Source: Mycolicibacterium sp. (GTDB lineage: Bacteria; Actinomycetota; Actinomycetes; Mycobacteriales; Mycobacteriaceae). From it: 64,000 nucleotides of DNA. Both the position numbers and the translations under genes were made by a program. Every line of letters starts with the position of its first letter. Positions within the stretch are counted from its first letter, which is position 1. The stretch is taken from NCBI RefSeq assembly GCF_016462545.1, contig NZ_JAEMTA010000008.1:57665-121664 (forward strand), written 5' to 3'. Shown piece after piece: positions 1 through 8,122 of this stretch. The notes beneath the pieces were generated by a model. The model did not search any database. It saw only the letters and a program-made list of their open reading frames with translations, and had not been told where the DNA came from.

Positions 1-1
1 G

Positions 2-697
2 CTGCTGTTCATGCGGAACTACCCGCAGGACAAGGGAATCACGGCGTACGGGGCGTACGGGGAAGTGCCCGCGGTGGTTCCCGCGGGCAGTTTCCGAGCG
101 GCCTTCGACGGCTTGCGGATCGGCGTGCGCGTGCCGGCGTTCTGGCTTCTTGCGGGCAGCTTCGCGATCTGCGGCATGACGACCAACGGCCTCATCGGCA
201 CCCATTTCATTCCGGCTGCCAACGACCACGGCATGCCCACCACGGTGGCGGCCGGGCTGTTGGCGACCATCGGCATCCTCGACGTCGCGGGGACCATCTT
301 CTCCGGCTGGCTGACCGACCGCGTGGATCCGCGCCTGCTCCTCGTCGTCTACTACACGGGCCGCGGGCTCTCGCTGCTGCTGCTGCCGTCGCTGCTCTCG
401 CCTCACGCCGAGCCGAGCACCTGGGTGTTCGTCATCTTCTACGGTCTGGACTGGGTGGCCACCGTGCCGCCGACCATCGTGCTGTGCCGCGGCTACTTCG
501 GCGCTCGCACGCCGGTGGTGTTCGGCTGGGTGTTCGCTTCACATCAACTCGGCGCTGCCGTCGCGGCCGCGGGCGCCGGCTGGCTGCGCGACCTTCAGGG
601 CACCTACGACCTCGCGTTCTACCTGGCTTCCGGGCTGTGCGGGCTCGCCGCGATACTCTGTCTGAACGTACGAAAAGTCCAGGTCAGCGCGCCTTAG
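2..697 (+). CDS. MFS transporter, C-terminal part (5' truncated by window edge)
   Basis: The frame is open through the left edge (LLF before the first Met), so only the last 231 or so residues are visible. They form about six hydrophobic segments, with a Gly-rich helix followed by the cytoplasmic loop SGWLTDRVDPR near residues 95-110, matching the G-x-L-x-D-R motif of the major facilitator superfamily. This would be the second six-helix half of a 12-helix permease. The protein ends with a short basic cytoplasmic tail and a TAG stop. The substrate cannot be told from this half. It is followed by the fasciclin gene in the same direction after 122 bp. Confidence 0.8.
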   Translation: MLFMRNYPQDKGITAYGAYGEVPAVVPAGSFRAAFDGLRIGVRVPAFWLLAGSFAICGMTTNGLIGTHFIPAANDHGMPTTVAAGLLATIGILDVAGTIFSGWLTDRVDPRLLLVVYYTGRGLSLLLLPSLLSPHAEPSTWVFVIFYGLDWVATVPPTIVLCRGYFGARTPVVFGWVFASHQLGAAVAAAGAGWLRDLQGTYDLAFYLASGLCGLAAILCLNVRKVQVSAP

Positions 698-819
698 TCC
701 CAGCCGCCGCGCGGGCTCGACTTTGCCGATTCGTCATCAGAGCCTTTACGCTTCCCCCAGGTGCCGCCACGAGAGTCGGGCTCTAGGCGGCCCGCCCAAA
801 AACGTTGAGGAGCCGAAAA

Positions 820-1542
820 GTGAAGACTCGCACCAGTCGAGCCATTGGAGTTTCCGCCGCGATCGCGGCGATCGCCGTATCCGTGCCGTTGGCCGTCACC
901 GCCCAGGCGGATCCGACACCGACAGAGACCGCCGCGGCCAAGCCGCTGCCGGATTGGCAGGGCAACTGCGATCCGGTGCGCACCGAACTGGCCCCCAGTG
1001 GTGCCACCAAGGAGAGCCTGGCCAAGCTGCCCGTCGGGCAGGCGCTGGCCCAGATTCCGTCGCTGAGCACCTTCACCTCGGCCATCAACGGTGGCCTCGA
1101 CCCCGCGGTGAACATCGTGCCCGTTCTCGAGAACGGCCCGTACGTGGTCTTCGCGCCGAACAACGATGCGTTCGCCAAGCTGGATCCGACGGCGTTGGAG
1201 ACGCTGAAGACCGATCCCGCCGCGCTGAGCAAGCTGGACTACTACCACGTATTCCTCGGTCTGCTGGGACCGGGCGACGTGGCCGGTCAGCGTCCGACCC
1301 AGCAGGGCGCGGAGATCAAGGTCACCGGCAAGGACGGCGACATCAAGGTCAACGACACCGCCAAGGTCCTCTGCGGTGGCATCCAGGCCGCCAACGCCCG
1401 GATCTACATCCTGGACACGGTGCTCGACCCGAACTCACCGCCGGAGCCGCTCACGCCGAAGACGTCCTTCGAGGGCACCGGCAAGCCGCTCACGCCGACC
1501 AGCATCACCACGGCGGCGCCCGCCCCCGCCCCCGCGGGATAG
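820..1542 (+). CDS. Secreted fasciclin-domain (FAS1) protein, MPT70/MPB83-like
   Basis: A 240-residue exported protein. The GTG at 820 is preferred over the TTG at 805 because GAGGAG (807-812) sits 7 bases upstream and the protein then starts with a classic signal peptide: Lys/Arg-rich start, hydrophobic run AAIAAIAVSVPLAV, then an A-x-A type site (TAQA-DP) near residue 30. Residues about 70-205 form one FAS1 fold, with the H1 stretch NGPYVVFAPNNDAFAKL and the second conserved YHVFLG region. Two or three Cys (NCDP, LCGG) could form a disulfide. The tail is Pro/Thr/Ala-rich. FAS1 proteins are usually adhesive surface or secreted proteins; the binding partner is unknown. Its terminator hairpin is at 1559-1601. 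Confidence 0.88.
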   Translation: MKTRTSRAIGVSAAIAAIAVSVPLAVTAQADPTPTETAAAKPLPDWQGNCDPVRTELAPSGATKESLAKLPVGQALAQIPSLSTFTSAINGGLDPAVNIVPVLENGPYVVFAPNNDAFAKLDPTALETLKTDPAALSKLDYYHVFLGLLGPGDVAGQRPTQQGAEIKVTGKDGDIKVNDTAKVLCGGIQAANARIYILDTVLDPNSPPEPLTPKTSFEGTGKPLTPTSITTAAPAPAPAG

Positions 1543-1558
1543 CTTCCACCTACTCGAT

Positions 1559-1601
1559 TTCGGCGTGTTCACCGGCGCTCGTCGCCGGTGAACACGCCGA
1601 A
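1559..1601. terminator. Bidirectional hairpin between convergent genes
   Basis: A perfect 19-bp inverted repeat (1559-1577 and 1583-1601) around a 5-base loop CTCGT. It lies between the end of the fasciclin gene (+) and the end of fadE (-), with TT/AA at the base. The stem is very stable and has no long U tract, as is common for mycobacterial terminators. Confidence 0.85.
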
Positions 1602-1606
1602 GTCGT

Positions 1607-2749
1607 TCATAGGCCTAGATCGCGACCGATGATCTCCTTCATGATCTCGGTCGTGCCGCCGTAGATCGTCGAGATGCGGACGTCGACGTAGTCGCGGGCG
1701 ACCTTGTACTCGTTCATGTAGCCGTAGCCGCCGTGCAACTGCACGCACGCGTCGACGACGCGCTTGTGGAGTTCGGTGCACCACCACTTGGCCTTGGACG
1801 CCTGCACCGCGGTCAGCTCACCGTCGAGGACGGCGCGCAGACACCGGTCGATGTAGGCCTCGCCGATCTCGAGCTCGGTGTCCAATTCGGCCATCACGAA
1901 TCGGTTGTGCTGGAAGCTGCCGATGGGCTGCCCAAAGGCCTTGCGGTCCTTGACGTATTGCAGGGTGTCGTTGAACGTGGCACGGGCGCCCGCAACGGCG
2001 GCGATCCCAATGGAGAGCCGCTCGGACGGCAGGTTGGTCATCAGGTGGTAGAAGCCCTTGCCCTCCTCGCCCAGGAGATTGGCACCCGGTACCCGGACGT
2101 TCTCGAAGTTCAGCTCGGCGGTGTCGGCGAAGTGCTGGCCCATCTTGTCGAGCTTGCGACCGCGGGTGAAGCCCTCCATGTCGCGCTCGACGACCAGCAG
2201 GGAGAAGCCCTTGTGACCCGCGTCCTGGTTGGTGCGTGCCACCACGACCACGAGGTCGGAGTTGATGCCCGCCGAGATGAACGTCTTGGAGCCGTTGAGG
2301 ATCCAGTCGTCCCCGTCGCGGACGGCCGAGGTCTTGATGCCCGCCAGGTCGCTGCCCGCACCGGGCTCGGTCATGGCGACGGCACCGATCAACTCGCCGG
2401 TGATGTAGCCGGGCAGCCAGCGTTCCTGCTGCTCGTCGTTGGCCAGGTTGGCGAAGTAGGGGCCGACGATGTCGTTCTGCAGGCTCAGTCCCGGCGTGGC
2501 GGCTCCGTAGCGGGCGAACTCCTCGACGATCACGGCATTGAACCGGAAGTCGTCGACGCCACCGCCGCCGAACTTCTCGGGCAGGTTGAACCCGATCAGC
2601 CCGTACTTGCCCGCGGCGACGTAGGCGTCGCGGTCGACGATGCGGTCGCTCTCCCACTTCTCGGCGTATGGCGCGCACTCCTTCTCGAGGAACTGCCGCG
2701 CGGTCGCCCGCAACTGCTCGTGCTCTTCTTCGAAAATCAATCGCTTCAT
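1607..2749 (-). CDS. Acyl-CoA dehydrogenase (FadE family)
   Basis: A 380-residue flavoprotein of normal family length. It catalyses alpha,beta-dehydrogenation of an acyl-CoA, the first step of beta-oxidation. Visible signatures are MTEPGAGSDLAGI (about 126-138), the FAD-binding NGSKTFISAG, and the C-terminal helix region LHGGYGYMNEY. The position that holds the catalytic Glu in medium-chain enzymes is Gly (YGGTTEI). Instead, a Glu in LPSERLSIG (about residue 243) matches the alternative base of isovaleryl/long-chain-type enzymes, suggesting a branched or long substrate. Last gene of the fadA-echA-fadE operon, 19 bp after echA, with the ribosome site GGAGAAG in the gap. The exact substrate is unknown. 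Confidence 0.93.
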   Translation of the reverse strand: MKRLIFEEEHEQLRATARQFLEKECAPYAEKWESDRIVDRDAYVAAGKYGLIGFNLPEKFGGGGVDDFRFNAVIVEEFARYGAATPGLSLQNDIVGPYFANLANDEQQERWLPGYITGELIGAVAMTEPGAGSDLAGIKTSAVRDGDDWILNGSKTFISAGINSDLVVVVARTNQDAGHKGFSLLVVERDMEGFTRGRKLDKMGQHFADTAELNFENVRVPGANLLGEEGKGFYHLMTNLPSERLSIGIAAVAGARATFNDTLQYVKDRKAFGQPIGSFQHNRFVMAELDTELEIGEAYIDRCLRAVLDGELTAVQASKAKWWCTELHKRVVDACVQLHGGYGYMNEYKVARDYVDVRISTIYGGTTEIMKEIIGRDLGL

Positions 2750-2768
2750 CGTTCTTCTCCTACCGTGC

Positions 2769-3572
2769 TTACTTCGCCTGCCATACGGGCTGGCGCTTCT
2801 CCGCGAAGGCCAACGGCCCTTCCTTGGCGTCCGCCGAGCGCAGCACTGCGCCCATCTCGCGCATGGTCCTGGTCCAGCCGGCCTCGTCGCCGGTGATCAC
2901 GCCGTCGTCGATGCCTGCCGCCACGCGCTTGCTCGCCCACACCGCGAGCGGCGCGTTGACGGTGATGCGTTCGGCCAGCGCCAACGCGGCGTCGACGACG
3001 GTGCCGTCGGGTACGACCTGGTTGATCAGACCCCACTTCAACGCATCGGCCGACGACATCGGCTCACCGGTGAACAGCAATTCCATCGCGACCTTGCGGG
3101 GCAGTTGATCGACGATGCGGAACACGCCGCCCGCCGCCGCGATCAGACCGCGCTTGACCTCTGGCAGACCGAACTTGGTGCGCTCCTCGGCAATGACGAG
3201 GTCGCTGGCCAACGCCAGTTCGGTTCCACCACCCAGAGCCGTGCCGTTGACCGCCGCGATGGTGGGCTTGTCGATGACGTGCTGCACGTAGCCAGCGAAC
3301 CCCCACTCCCCATGCTCGGGGTGGTAGAGGTTCTCACGACGTGAGATCGCCTTGAGATCGGCTCCTGCACAAAAGGATTGACCCGCACCGGTGATGACGA
3401 CCGCGCGCACTTCTGGGTCGTGCTGAGCCTCGTGAAGGGCGTCGCCGACACCGATGCTGACCGCGGCGTTGACGGCGTTGCGGGCCTCGGGCCGATTGAG
3501 GGTGATGAGCAGGACGTTGCCCCGCCGCTCGGTGAGAGCGGCGGGGACATCCGTCTGGGAGTCAGCCGTCAC
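2769..3572 (-). CDS. Enoyl-CoA hydratase/isomerase (crotonase, EchA family)
   Basis: A 267-residue crotonase-fold enzyme that would hydrate (or isomerise) the enoyl-CoA made by the neighbouring dehydrogenase. The first oxyanion-hole segment is SFCAGADLKAI and the second is NGTALGGGTELALASD. Glu in this second segment and in LPEVKRGL occupy positions used for catalysis in true hydratases. The start is the GTG at 3572, which overlaps the fadA stop (GTGA), implying translational coupling. A longer frame to 3773 only re-reads fadA. The operon lacks a 3-hydroxyacyl-CoA dehydrogenase, which must come from elsewhere. Confidence 0.92.
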   Translation of the reverse strand: MTADSQTDVPAALTERRGNVLLITLNRPEARNAVNAAVSIGVGDALHEAQHDPEVRAVVITGAGQSFCAGADLKAISRRENLYHPEHGEWGFAGYVQHVIDKPTIAAVNGTALGGGTELALASDLVIAEERTKFGLPEVKRGLIAAAGGVFRIVDQLPRKVAMELLFTGEPMSSADALKWGLINQVVPDGTVVDAALALAERITVNAPLAVWASKRVAAGIDDGVITGDEAGWTRTMREMGAVLRSADAKEGPLAFAEKRQPVWQAK

Positions 3573-4714
3573 AGCAGTTCGAGGATGGTGGCGTTGGCCT
3601 GACCGCCGCCCTCGCACATCGTCTGCAGGCCGTACTGAATTCCCTTGTCCCGCATGTGGTAGAGCATCGTGGTCATGATGCGTGCACCGGAACCGCCGAG
3701 CGGGTGACCCAGCGCGATCGCTCCGCCGTTGGGGTTCAGCTTCTTCTCGTCGGCGCCGATGTCCTTGAGCCACGCCAGGGGTACCGGCGCGAAGGCCTCG
3801 TTCACCTCGAACACGCCGATCGCGTCGATCGAGAGGCCCGAACGCTTGAGCGCCTTCTGCGTGGCCGGGATCGGGGCGGTCAGCATGATGACCGGGTCCG
3901 CACCCGCCAGCACCGCGGTGTGCACCTTGGCAAGTGGCTTGAGGCCCAACGACTTCGCCTTCTCCGCCGACATGAACAGCAGGGCGGCGGAACCGTCGGA
4001 GATCTGCGAGGCGTTGCCCGCGTGGATGACGCCGTCTTCCTTGAACGCGGGCTTGATGGTCGCCATCTTCTCGACCGTGCCGCCGCGGCGGATGCCCTCA
4101 TCCTTGAGCACGGGGTTGCCGTCCTGGTCCTTGATCGCCACGATCTGATCGTCGAAGGCACCGGAATCCTGTGCGGCGGCTGCCTTCTCGTGCGAACCGA
4201 GCGAGAACTGGTCGAGCGCGGTGCGGTCGAAGCCCCACTGCTCGGCGATCATCTCGGCACCGGTGCCCTGGTTCGGGGTCTGGCTGTAGCGGGCGCGGAA
4301 GGCCTCCGGGTACGGGTGTCCACCGTTGGCCAGCGATGCGCCCATCGGGGTGCGAGACATCGACTCGACGCCACCGGCGACGACGACGTCGTAGTGTCCC
4401 GCGACCACGCCGGCCGCGGCGAAGTGCACCGACTGCTGGCTCGACCCACACTGACGGTCCACGGTCACGCCGGGCACGCTCTCGGGCCATCCCGCCGCGA
4501 GCACGGCGGTGCGCGCGATGTCGAGGGCCTGCTCGCCGGCCTGCATGACGCAGCCCCAGATGACGTCGTCGACGAGTGCCGGGTCGATGCCGGCGCGCTC
4601 GACCAGACCGTTGAGCACCTGCGCCGAGAGTTCGCCGGGGTGAACACCGGACAGACCGCCGTTGCGCTTGCCGACTGGTGATCGGACCGCCTCTACGATG
4701 ACGGCTTCAGCCAT
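3569..4714 (-). CDS. Acetyl-CoA acetyltransferase / 3-ketoacyl-CoA thiolase (FadA family)
   Basis: A 381-residue thiolase that would cleave 3-ketoacyl-CoA with CoA in the last beta-oxidation step. The nucleophile Cys is about residue 89 (VDRQCGSSQQ). NEAF is near 305, the catalytic His near 337 (GHPLGGSGAR) and the second Cys near 367 (TMCEGGGQANA), so the catalytic set is complete. First gene of the operon. ATG start with a good ribosome site (AAGGAGA, about 8 bases upstream). It diverges from a GntR regulator, with inverted repeats at 4806-4830 between them. It resembles the thiolases used on branched or steroid-derived CoA esters, but the substrate is not settled by sequence alone. Confidence 0.92.
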   Translation of the reverse strand: MAEAVIVEAVRSPVGKRNGGLSGVHPGELSAQVLNGLVERAGIDPALVDDVIWGCVMQAGEQALDIARTAVLAAGWPESVPGVTVDRQCGSSQQSVHFAAAGVVAGHYDVVVAGGVESMSRTPMGASLANGGHPYPEAFRARYSQTPNQGTGAEMIAEQWGFDRTALDQFSLGSHEKAAAAQDSGAFDDQIVAIKDQDGNPVLKDEGIRRGGTVEKMATIKPAFKEDGVIHAGNASQISDGSAALLFMSAEKAKSLGLKPLAKVHTAVLAGADPVIMLTAPIPATQKALKRSGLSIDAIGVFEVNEAFAPVPLAWLKDIGADEKKLNPNGGAIALGHPLGGSGARIMTTMLYHMRDKGIQYGLQTMCEGGGQANATILELL

Positions 4715-4805
4715 GGGACATCTCCTTCGGATGGGATGGAATCGGCACCGAGTGACCTCGGCGACCGGATGGTGCCTACCCCCGAACGTAGAACAGGAGG
4801 TTTAC

Positions 4806-4830
4806 TAGGTCAACCTACTGGTTGGTAGGT
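4806..4830. promoter_or_regulatory. Probable GntR/FadR-type operator, two nested inverted repeats
   Basis: In the divergent gap between fadA (-) and the GntR gene (+), ACCTAC-TGGTTG-GTAGGT (4813-4830) is a perfect 6-bp-arm inverted repeat. It overlaps TAGGT-CA-ACCTA (4806-4817), a second 5-bp-arm repeat. FCD-type GntR proteins usually bind short palindromes of this kind beside their own gene. The position suggests control of both the regulator and the fadA-echA-fadE operon. Confidence 0.6.
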
Positions 4831-4921
4831 CGGACGTACGCTTCGAGGGCTTCGCGATCGTCCACATGGTTTACTGAGTTGGACAACCGGCACGCACCGG
4901 ACGATAGACCTGGGAGATCCG

Positions 4922-5719
4922 TTGGCTCGCAATACGCCCCTGGCGCCCATGATGGGCGCGGACGCCGTAGCGCAGCGCGGCGGCACGGCGGTCCGCTCGC
5001 CCAAGACGGCTGAGCTGGTTGCTGGAACCCTACGGCGGATGGTCGTAGACGGCCAGCTCACCGACGGCGACTTCCTGCCGAACGAGGCCGAGCTCATGAC
5101 CCACTTCGGCGTCAGCCGACCCACGTTGCGCGAAGCGGTCCGGGTGCTCGAATCCGAACGACTGGTCGAGGTGCGGCGCGGTTCCCGCACCGGCGCCAGG
5201 GTCCGCGTTCCGGGCCCGGAGATCGTCGCGAGGCCTGCCGGCCTGCTCCTCGAGCTCTCGGGCGCCACGATCGCCGACGTGCTCGTCGCGCGCTCGGGCA
5301 TCGAGCCGCTGGCCGTGCGACTGCTCGCGGAGACCGCCTCCCCCGAGGCGCTCGACGAGTTGGAGGCGCTGCTCACCGGCGACGTCCCGGCCGGCTGGCA
5401 GTCGGGTCGCCTGGCCGAGGCGACCGGCGAGTTCCACCGCCGGATGGTGGAGCTGTCCGGAAATGCGACGCTGACGATCATCGCCGGGATGCTGCACGAG
5501 ATCACCGTTCGGCACACCGCCTTTGCGATCAAGGAGCACCGCGAGGTGTCCAAGGCGGACTACGACAAGCTGACGCGGTCGTATCGGCGGCTGATGAAAC
5601 TGCTGCGCGAGGGCGACGGCCCCGGCGCGGAGGCCCACTGGCGCAAGCACCTCGACACCGCGCGCGACCTTCTTCTGGAGGGCTTCGAGGACGTCAAGGT
5701 CCGCGACGTCATGCAGTAG
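4922..5719 (+). CDS. GntR-family regulator, FadR/FCD type
   Basis: A 265-residue DNA-binding regulator. Residues about 30-95 are the GntR winged helix (LVAGTLRRMVVDGQLTDGDFLP, then LMTHFGVSRPTLREAVRVLESERLVEVRRGSRTG). Residues about 110-245 are an all-helical FCD ligand domain with spaced His/Asp/Arg positions (FHRRMVELSGN, HEITVRHT, HWRKHL), possibly metal-binding. The TTG at 4922 is chosen because GGGAGA lies 4-5 bases upstream; ATG codons at 4949 and 4952 are alternatives. It is transcribed away from the fadA operon and probably represses it, with an acyl-CoA or similar ligand as inducer (inference). Its end overlaps the convergent DUF3556 gene by 11 bp. Confidence 0.9.
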   Translation: MARNTPLAPMMGADAVAQRGGTAVRSPKTAELVAGTLRRMVVDGQLTDGDFLPNEAELMTHFGVSRPTLREAVRVLESERLVEVRRGSRTGARVRVPGPEIVARPAGLLLELSGATIADVLVARSGIEPLAVRLLAETASPEALDELEALLTGDVPAGWQSGRLAEATGEFHRRMVELSGNATLTIIAGMLHEITVRHTAFAIKEHREVSKADYDKLTRSYRRLMKLLREGDGPGAEAHWRKHLDTARDLLLEGFEDVKVRDVMQ

Positions 5720-7448
5720 TGCCGTTCGCCGACCACGTCACGTGGACGGGCACGTCGTCGGCCCACGGCTGGCGGGTGACCATGTCGGCGACCCGGACGA
5801 ACCCCCGCTCGAACTCACCCGTCGCGGCGTCGACCAACCGGTACTCCTGCTGCTGCTTGTGGATCGGCTGCGCGTCGAGCAGCACCACCCGCACCTCGCC
5901 GGGCTCGAATCCGCACCGCTCCTGCATTGCGGCGATCAACTGCTCGTTGTGCATGTGGCCGTCGCCGAAGTTCCAGCCGATCGCGGTGCTGCACAGTCGT
6001 TCACCCTCGGTGATGACGTAGTCGGCTTCGTCACCGTCTGCCACCGCGCGGTGCACCAGGGTGAACAACGCCCGGCCGTGGGTGTTCATCGCCCGGAACG
6101 CGTAGCCCGAGTGCAGCATGACCAGCGCCTGCTCCGGGCTGCCGTAGATGCGCTCCACCTGAGACTGCGGCATGCTCGCGATCGCCACCAGACCCGCGTT
6201 GATCTTCGCCTCGGCCGAAGGCTTCATGCACCACTGGGTGGTGTCCCAGTTGCCCGCGTAGTAGCGCATCCCTGGGAGGAAGGACACCTTGCGCGGGAAC
6301 AGGTTTCCGAACGCGACGGTGCCCGCCAGGACGGCGAAGAGAAGGATCGGCAGCGGGCTGGTCAGATCCGACAGACCGATGCCGGAGTGGCCGACGAACA
6401 GCGCCAGCACACTGAACATCATGAAGACGTTCCACTCCAGCGGCACGCCCATCGGGATGGCCGAGAGGATGCCGAAGTGGAAGATGAGCATGACCGCTGC
6501 CGCGATGACCGTTGGCCAGCCGCCGTGGGAGAAGAACAGCACCAGCGGCACCAAACCTTCGACCGCAGTGCTGAAGTGGGCCACGACCCGAGAGATCCGA
6601 CCAGGCCGCAGATCATCGGGGAACTTCTCGAAGAATGCCCGCTTGAACGCGCGGGTCCGCACCATCGGGCTGTTCGACATCATCGTCGAGATCACGAAGG
6701 GGAAGTGCTTGTTGAGCTTGGACGTGGCCGCGCCGATCCAGATGACCAGGCACACCAGCTTCGCAGCGATGATCATGTCGACCCCGCCGAAGAGGAAGGC
6801 CACCGTGAACGATGCGTACACCTCGCCGCGGGCGGCCAGGAAGATCACCTTGTCGCGCAGGCCAGCGACGGCGAGCAATCCCAGAATCGCCCAGATCTGC
6901 CACATCGGCAGGATGCCGACCGTCGTACCCAGTGCGGCAATGGGTCCGGTGCCATTCGAGAACAGGGCGACGACCAGGGTCACCAGCAGCGCGGCGTAGA
7001 GCAGGTTGTCCACTGGCGTGCGGGCGTTGCCGCGCGTGAGCGGCACGCGTGTCGGCCACGGCGGCAGCCGAATGGTGCCCGGTCGCAACCAGTAGAGGAT
7101 CGACCCCATCGGCGGGAAGAACCGGTTGTTGAGTGGTCCGAAGCCGCAACCGAGGCCGATCACCTCGAAGAGCATCGTGTAGAGCACGACCTTCTGGAAC
7201 ACGATCGGCTCGTCGTACCAGGACGTGATCCGGGCCAATCCCCCCAGACCCGGGGTACTCCCCGCGATCAGGGCAGCGACGAGGACGTACAGCAGGATCT
7301 TCACGACGTAGAAGAGGTGCAGCACCACCGGCGTGCCGAAACCGACCTCGGCCCAGTGCCGGGTCAGCGGTCGGATCCGCTCGGCGCGGGTGCCCTTGCT
7401 CCACTCGATGAAGTCGACCTCGGGTAGGTCGGGCTTGAGAAATCCCAT
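5709..7448 (-). CDS. DUF3556-type multi-pass membrane protein, KstR-box controlled
   Basis: A 579-residue integral membrane protein. The N-terminus MGFLKPDLPEVD precedes about ten hydrophobic segments between residues 28 and 420. A soluble C-terminal region of about 150 residues follows (GDGHMHNEQLIAAMQERCGFEPGE). I recognise the layout and N-terminus as the mycobacterial DUF3556 family, whose function is not established. The ATG at 7448 is chosen: the open frame runs to 7640, but upstream codons re-read the doxX gene, and a perfect KstR-type palindrome lies just 11 bases upstream (7459-7474). This implies induction during steroid use. It could be a transporter or a membrane enzyme; the sequence does not decide. 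Confidence 0.8.
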   Translation of the reverse strand: MGFLKPDLPEVDFIEWSKGTRAERIRPLTRHWAEVGFGTPVVLHLFYVVKILLYVLVAALIAGSTPGLGGLARITSWYDEPIVFQKVVLYTMLFEVIGLGCGFGPLNNRFFPPMGSILYWLRPGTIRLPPWPTRVPLTRGNARTPVDNLLYAALLVTLVVALFSNGTGPIAALGTTVGILPMWQIWAILGLLAVAGLRDKVIFLAARGEVYASFTVAFLFGGVDMIIAAKLVCLVIWIGAATSKLNKHFPFVISTMMSNSPMVRTRAFKRAFFEKFPDDLRPGRISRVVAHFSTAVEGLVPLVLFFSHGGWPTVIAAAVMLIFHFGILSAIPMGVPLEWNVFMMFSVLALFVGHSGIGLSDLTSPLPILLFAVLAGTVAFGNLFPRKVSFLPGMRYYAGNWDTTQWCMKPSAEAKINAGLVAIASMPQSQVERIYGSPEQALVMLHSGYAFRAMNTHGRALFTLVHRAVADGDEADYVITEGERLCSTAIGWNFGDGHMHNEQLIAAMQERCGFEPGEVRVVLLDAQPIHKQQQEYRLVDAATGEFERGFVRVADMVTRQPWADDVPVHVTWSANGTTA

Positions 7449-7458
7449 GCGGGCCAGA

Positions 7459-7474
7459 CTAGAACGTGTTCTAG
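7459..7474 (-). promoter_or_regulatory. KstR-type operator, perfect palindrome
   Basis: CTAGAACGTGTTCTAG has perfect 7-bp arms around GT and contains the KstR consensus TnnAACnnGTTnnA (7460-7473). KstR is the TetR repressor of cholesterol/steroid catabolism in mycobacteria. The site lies 11 bases before the DUF3556 start, a normal place to block initiation. Confidence 0.85.
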
Positions 7475-7521
7475 ATGTGTCAGCGCCGATTGTGCGGTTT
7501 CGTCCGCGACGCGTCGCGCAA

Positions 7522-8040
7522 TCAGGCCTTGGGCGCAGGGGGCCGGTAGAAGATCGCCAGTTGGCCGACGCCGCCGGCCAGCCCCAGCACCACCGCGATG
7601 AGAAGGCCGCACCACCCGTGCAGATAGCCGTACAGGCCACTGGTGTGGAACAGCGCGTAGTCCAGGCTGAGCTTGCCCGCCCCCGTACCAGCGACGGCGA
7701 CCGCCGCGACCGCGAGGATCAGGTTGTACTCCCAGCCCTCCTTGACGATGAAGAAGCCGTTGTGACGGTGCACGGTCCAGCCGGCCACGAACATGAGCGC
7801 GACGAAGCCCGCCGCCGGGATCGGAGTGAGGAGGCCCAGCGCGAGCCCCAGGCCGGCGGCCATCTCGGTCGTCGCCGCGACTCGGGCGTGGAAGATGCCG
7901 GGCTTCATGCCCATGCTGTCGAACCACCCCGCGGTCCCGGCGAGTCCGCCCTTGCCGAAGAACTTGTTGTATCCGTGCGCGGCCATCGTCAGGCCGAGCA
8001 CCACACGCAGCAGGAGAAGGGCGAAATCGTAGGCAGTCAC
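7522..8040 (-). CDS. DoxX-family membrane protein
   Basis: A 172-residue protein with four transmembrane helices. The N-terminus has the family pattern LLLRVVLGLTMAAHGYNKFFGKGGL, followed by AGWFDSMGMKPG and a helix-rich rest. DoxX-like proteins take part in membrane redox or sulfur-related functions, often as part of oxidoreductase complexes; the exact role here is not known. The GTG at 8040 is chosen, since the upstream open frame reads into the divergent regulator. It diverges from a TetR gene, with an 20-bp palindrome (8078-8097) between them, so the TetR protein may control it. Confidence 0.85.
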   Translation of the reverse strand: MTAYDFALLLLRVVLGLTMAAHGYNKFFGKGGLAGTAGWFDSMGMKPGIFHARVAATTEMAAGLGLALGLLTPIPAAGFVALMFVAGWTVHRHNGFFIVKEGWEYNLILAVAAVAVAGTGAGKLSLDYALFHTSGLYGYLHGWCGLLIAVVLGLAGGVGQLAIFYRPPAPKA

Positions 8041-8077
8041 GAGACAGAATCTAGGACATCTGTTAACCGCAGCGCAG

Positions 8078-8097
8078 CCCGCACCGGACGGTGCGGG
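8078..8097. promoter_or_regulatory. 20-bp palindrome, candidate TetR operator
   Basis: CCCGCACCGGACGGTGCGGG has 9-bp perfect arms around GA, in the 82-bp gap between divergent doxX and tetR. The 2-base centre is too small for an RNA hairpin loop but suits a dimeric repressor site. Assignment to the adjacent TetR protein is inference. Confidence 0.5.
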
Positions 8098-8122
8098 TGC
8101 TCCGCGGCTAGAATCTGGACCC

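Noticed and set aside
5742..7427. 561-residue open frame on the + strand
   Set aside because: Antisense to the DUF3556 gene; very Arg/His/Asp-rich with no domain, as expected of a GC-rich shadow.
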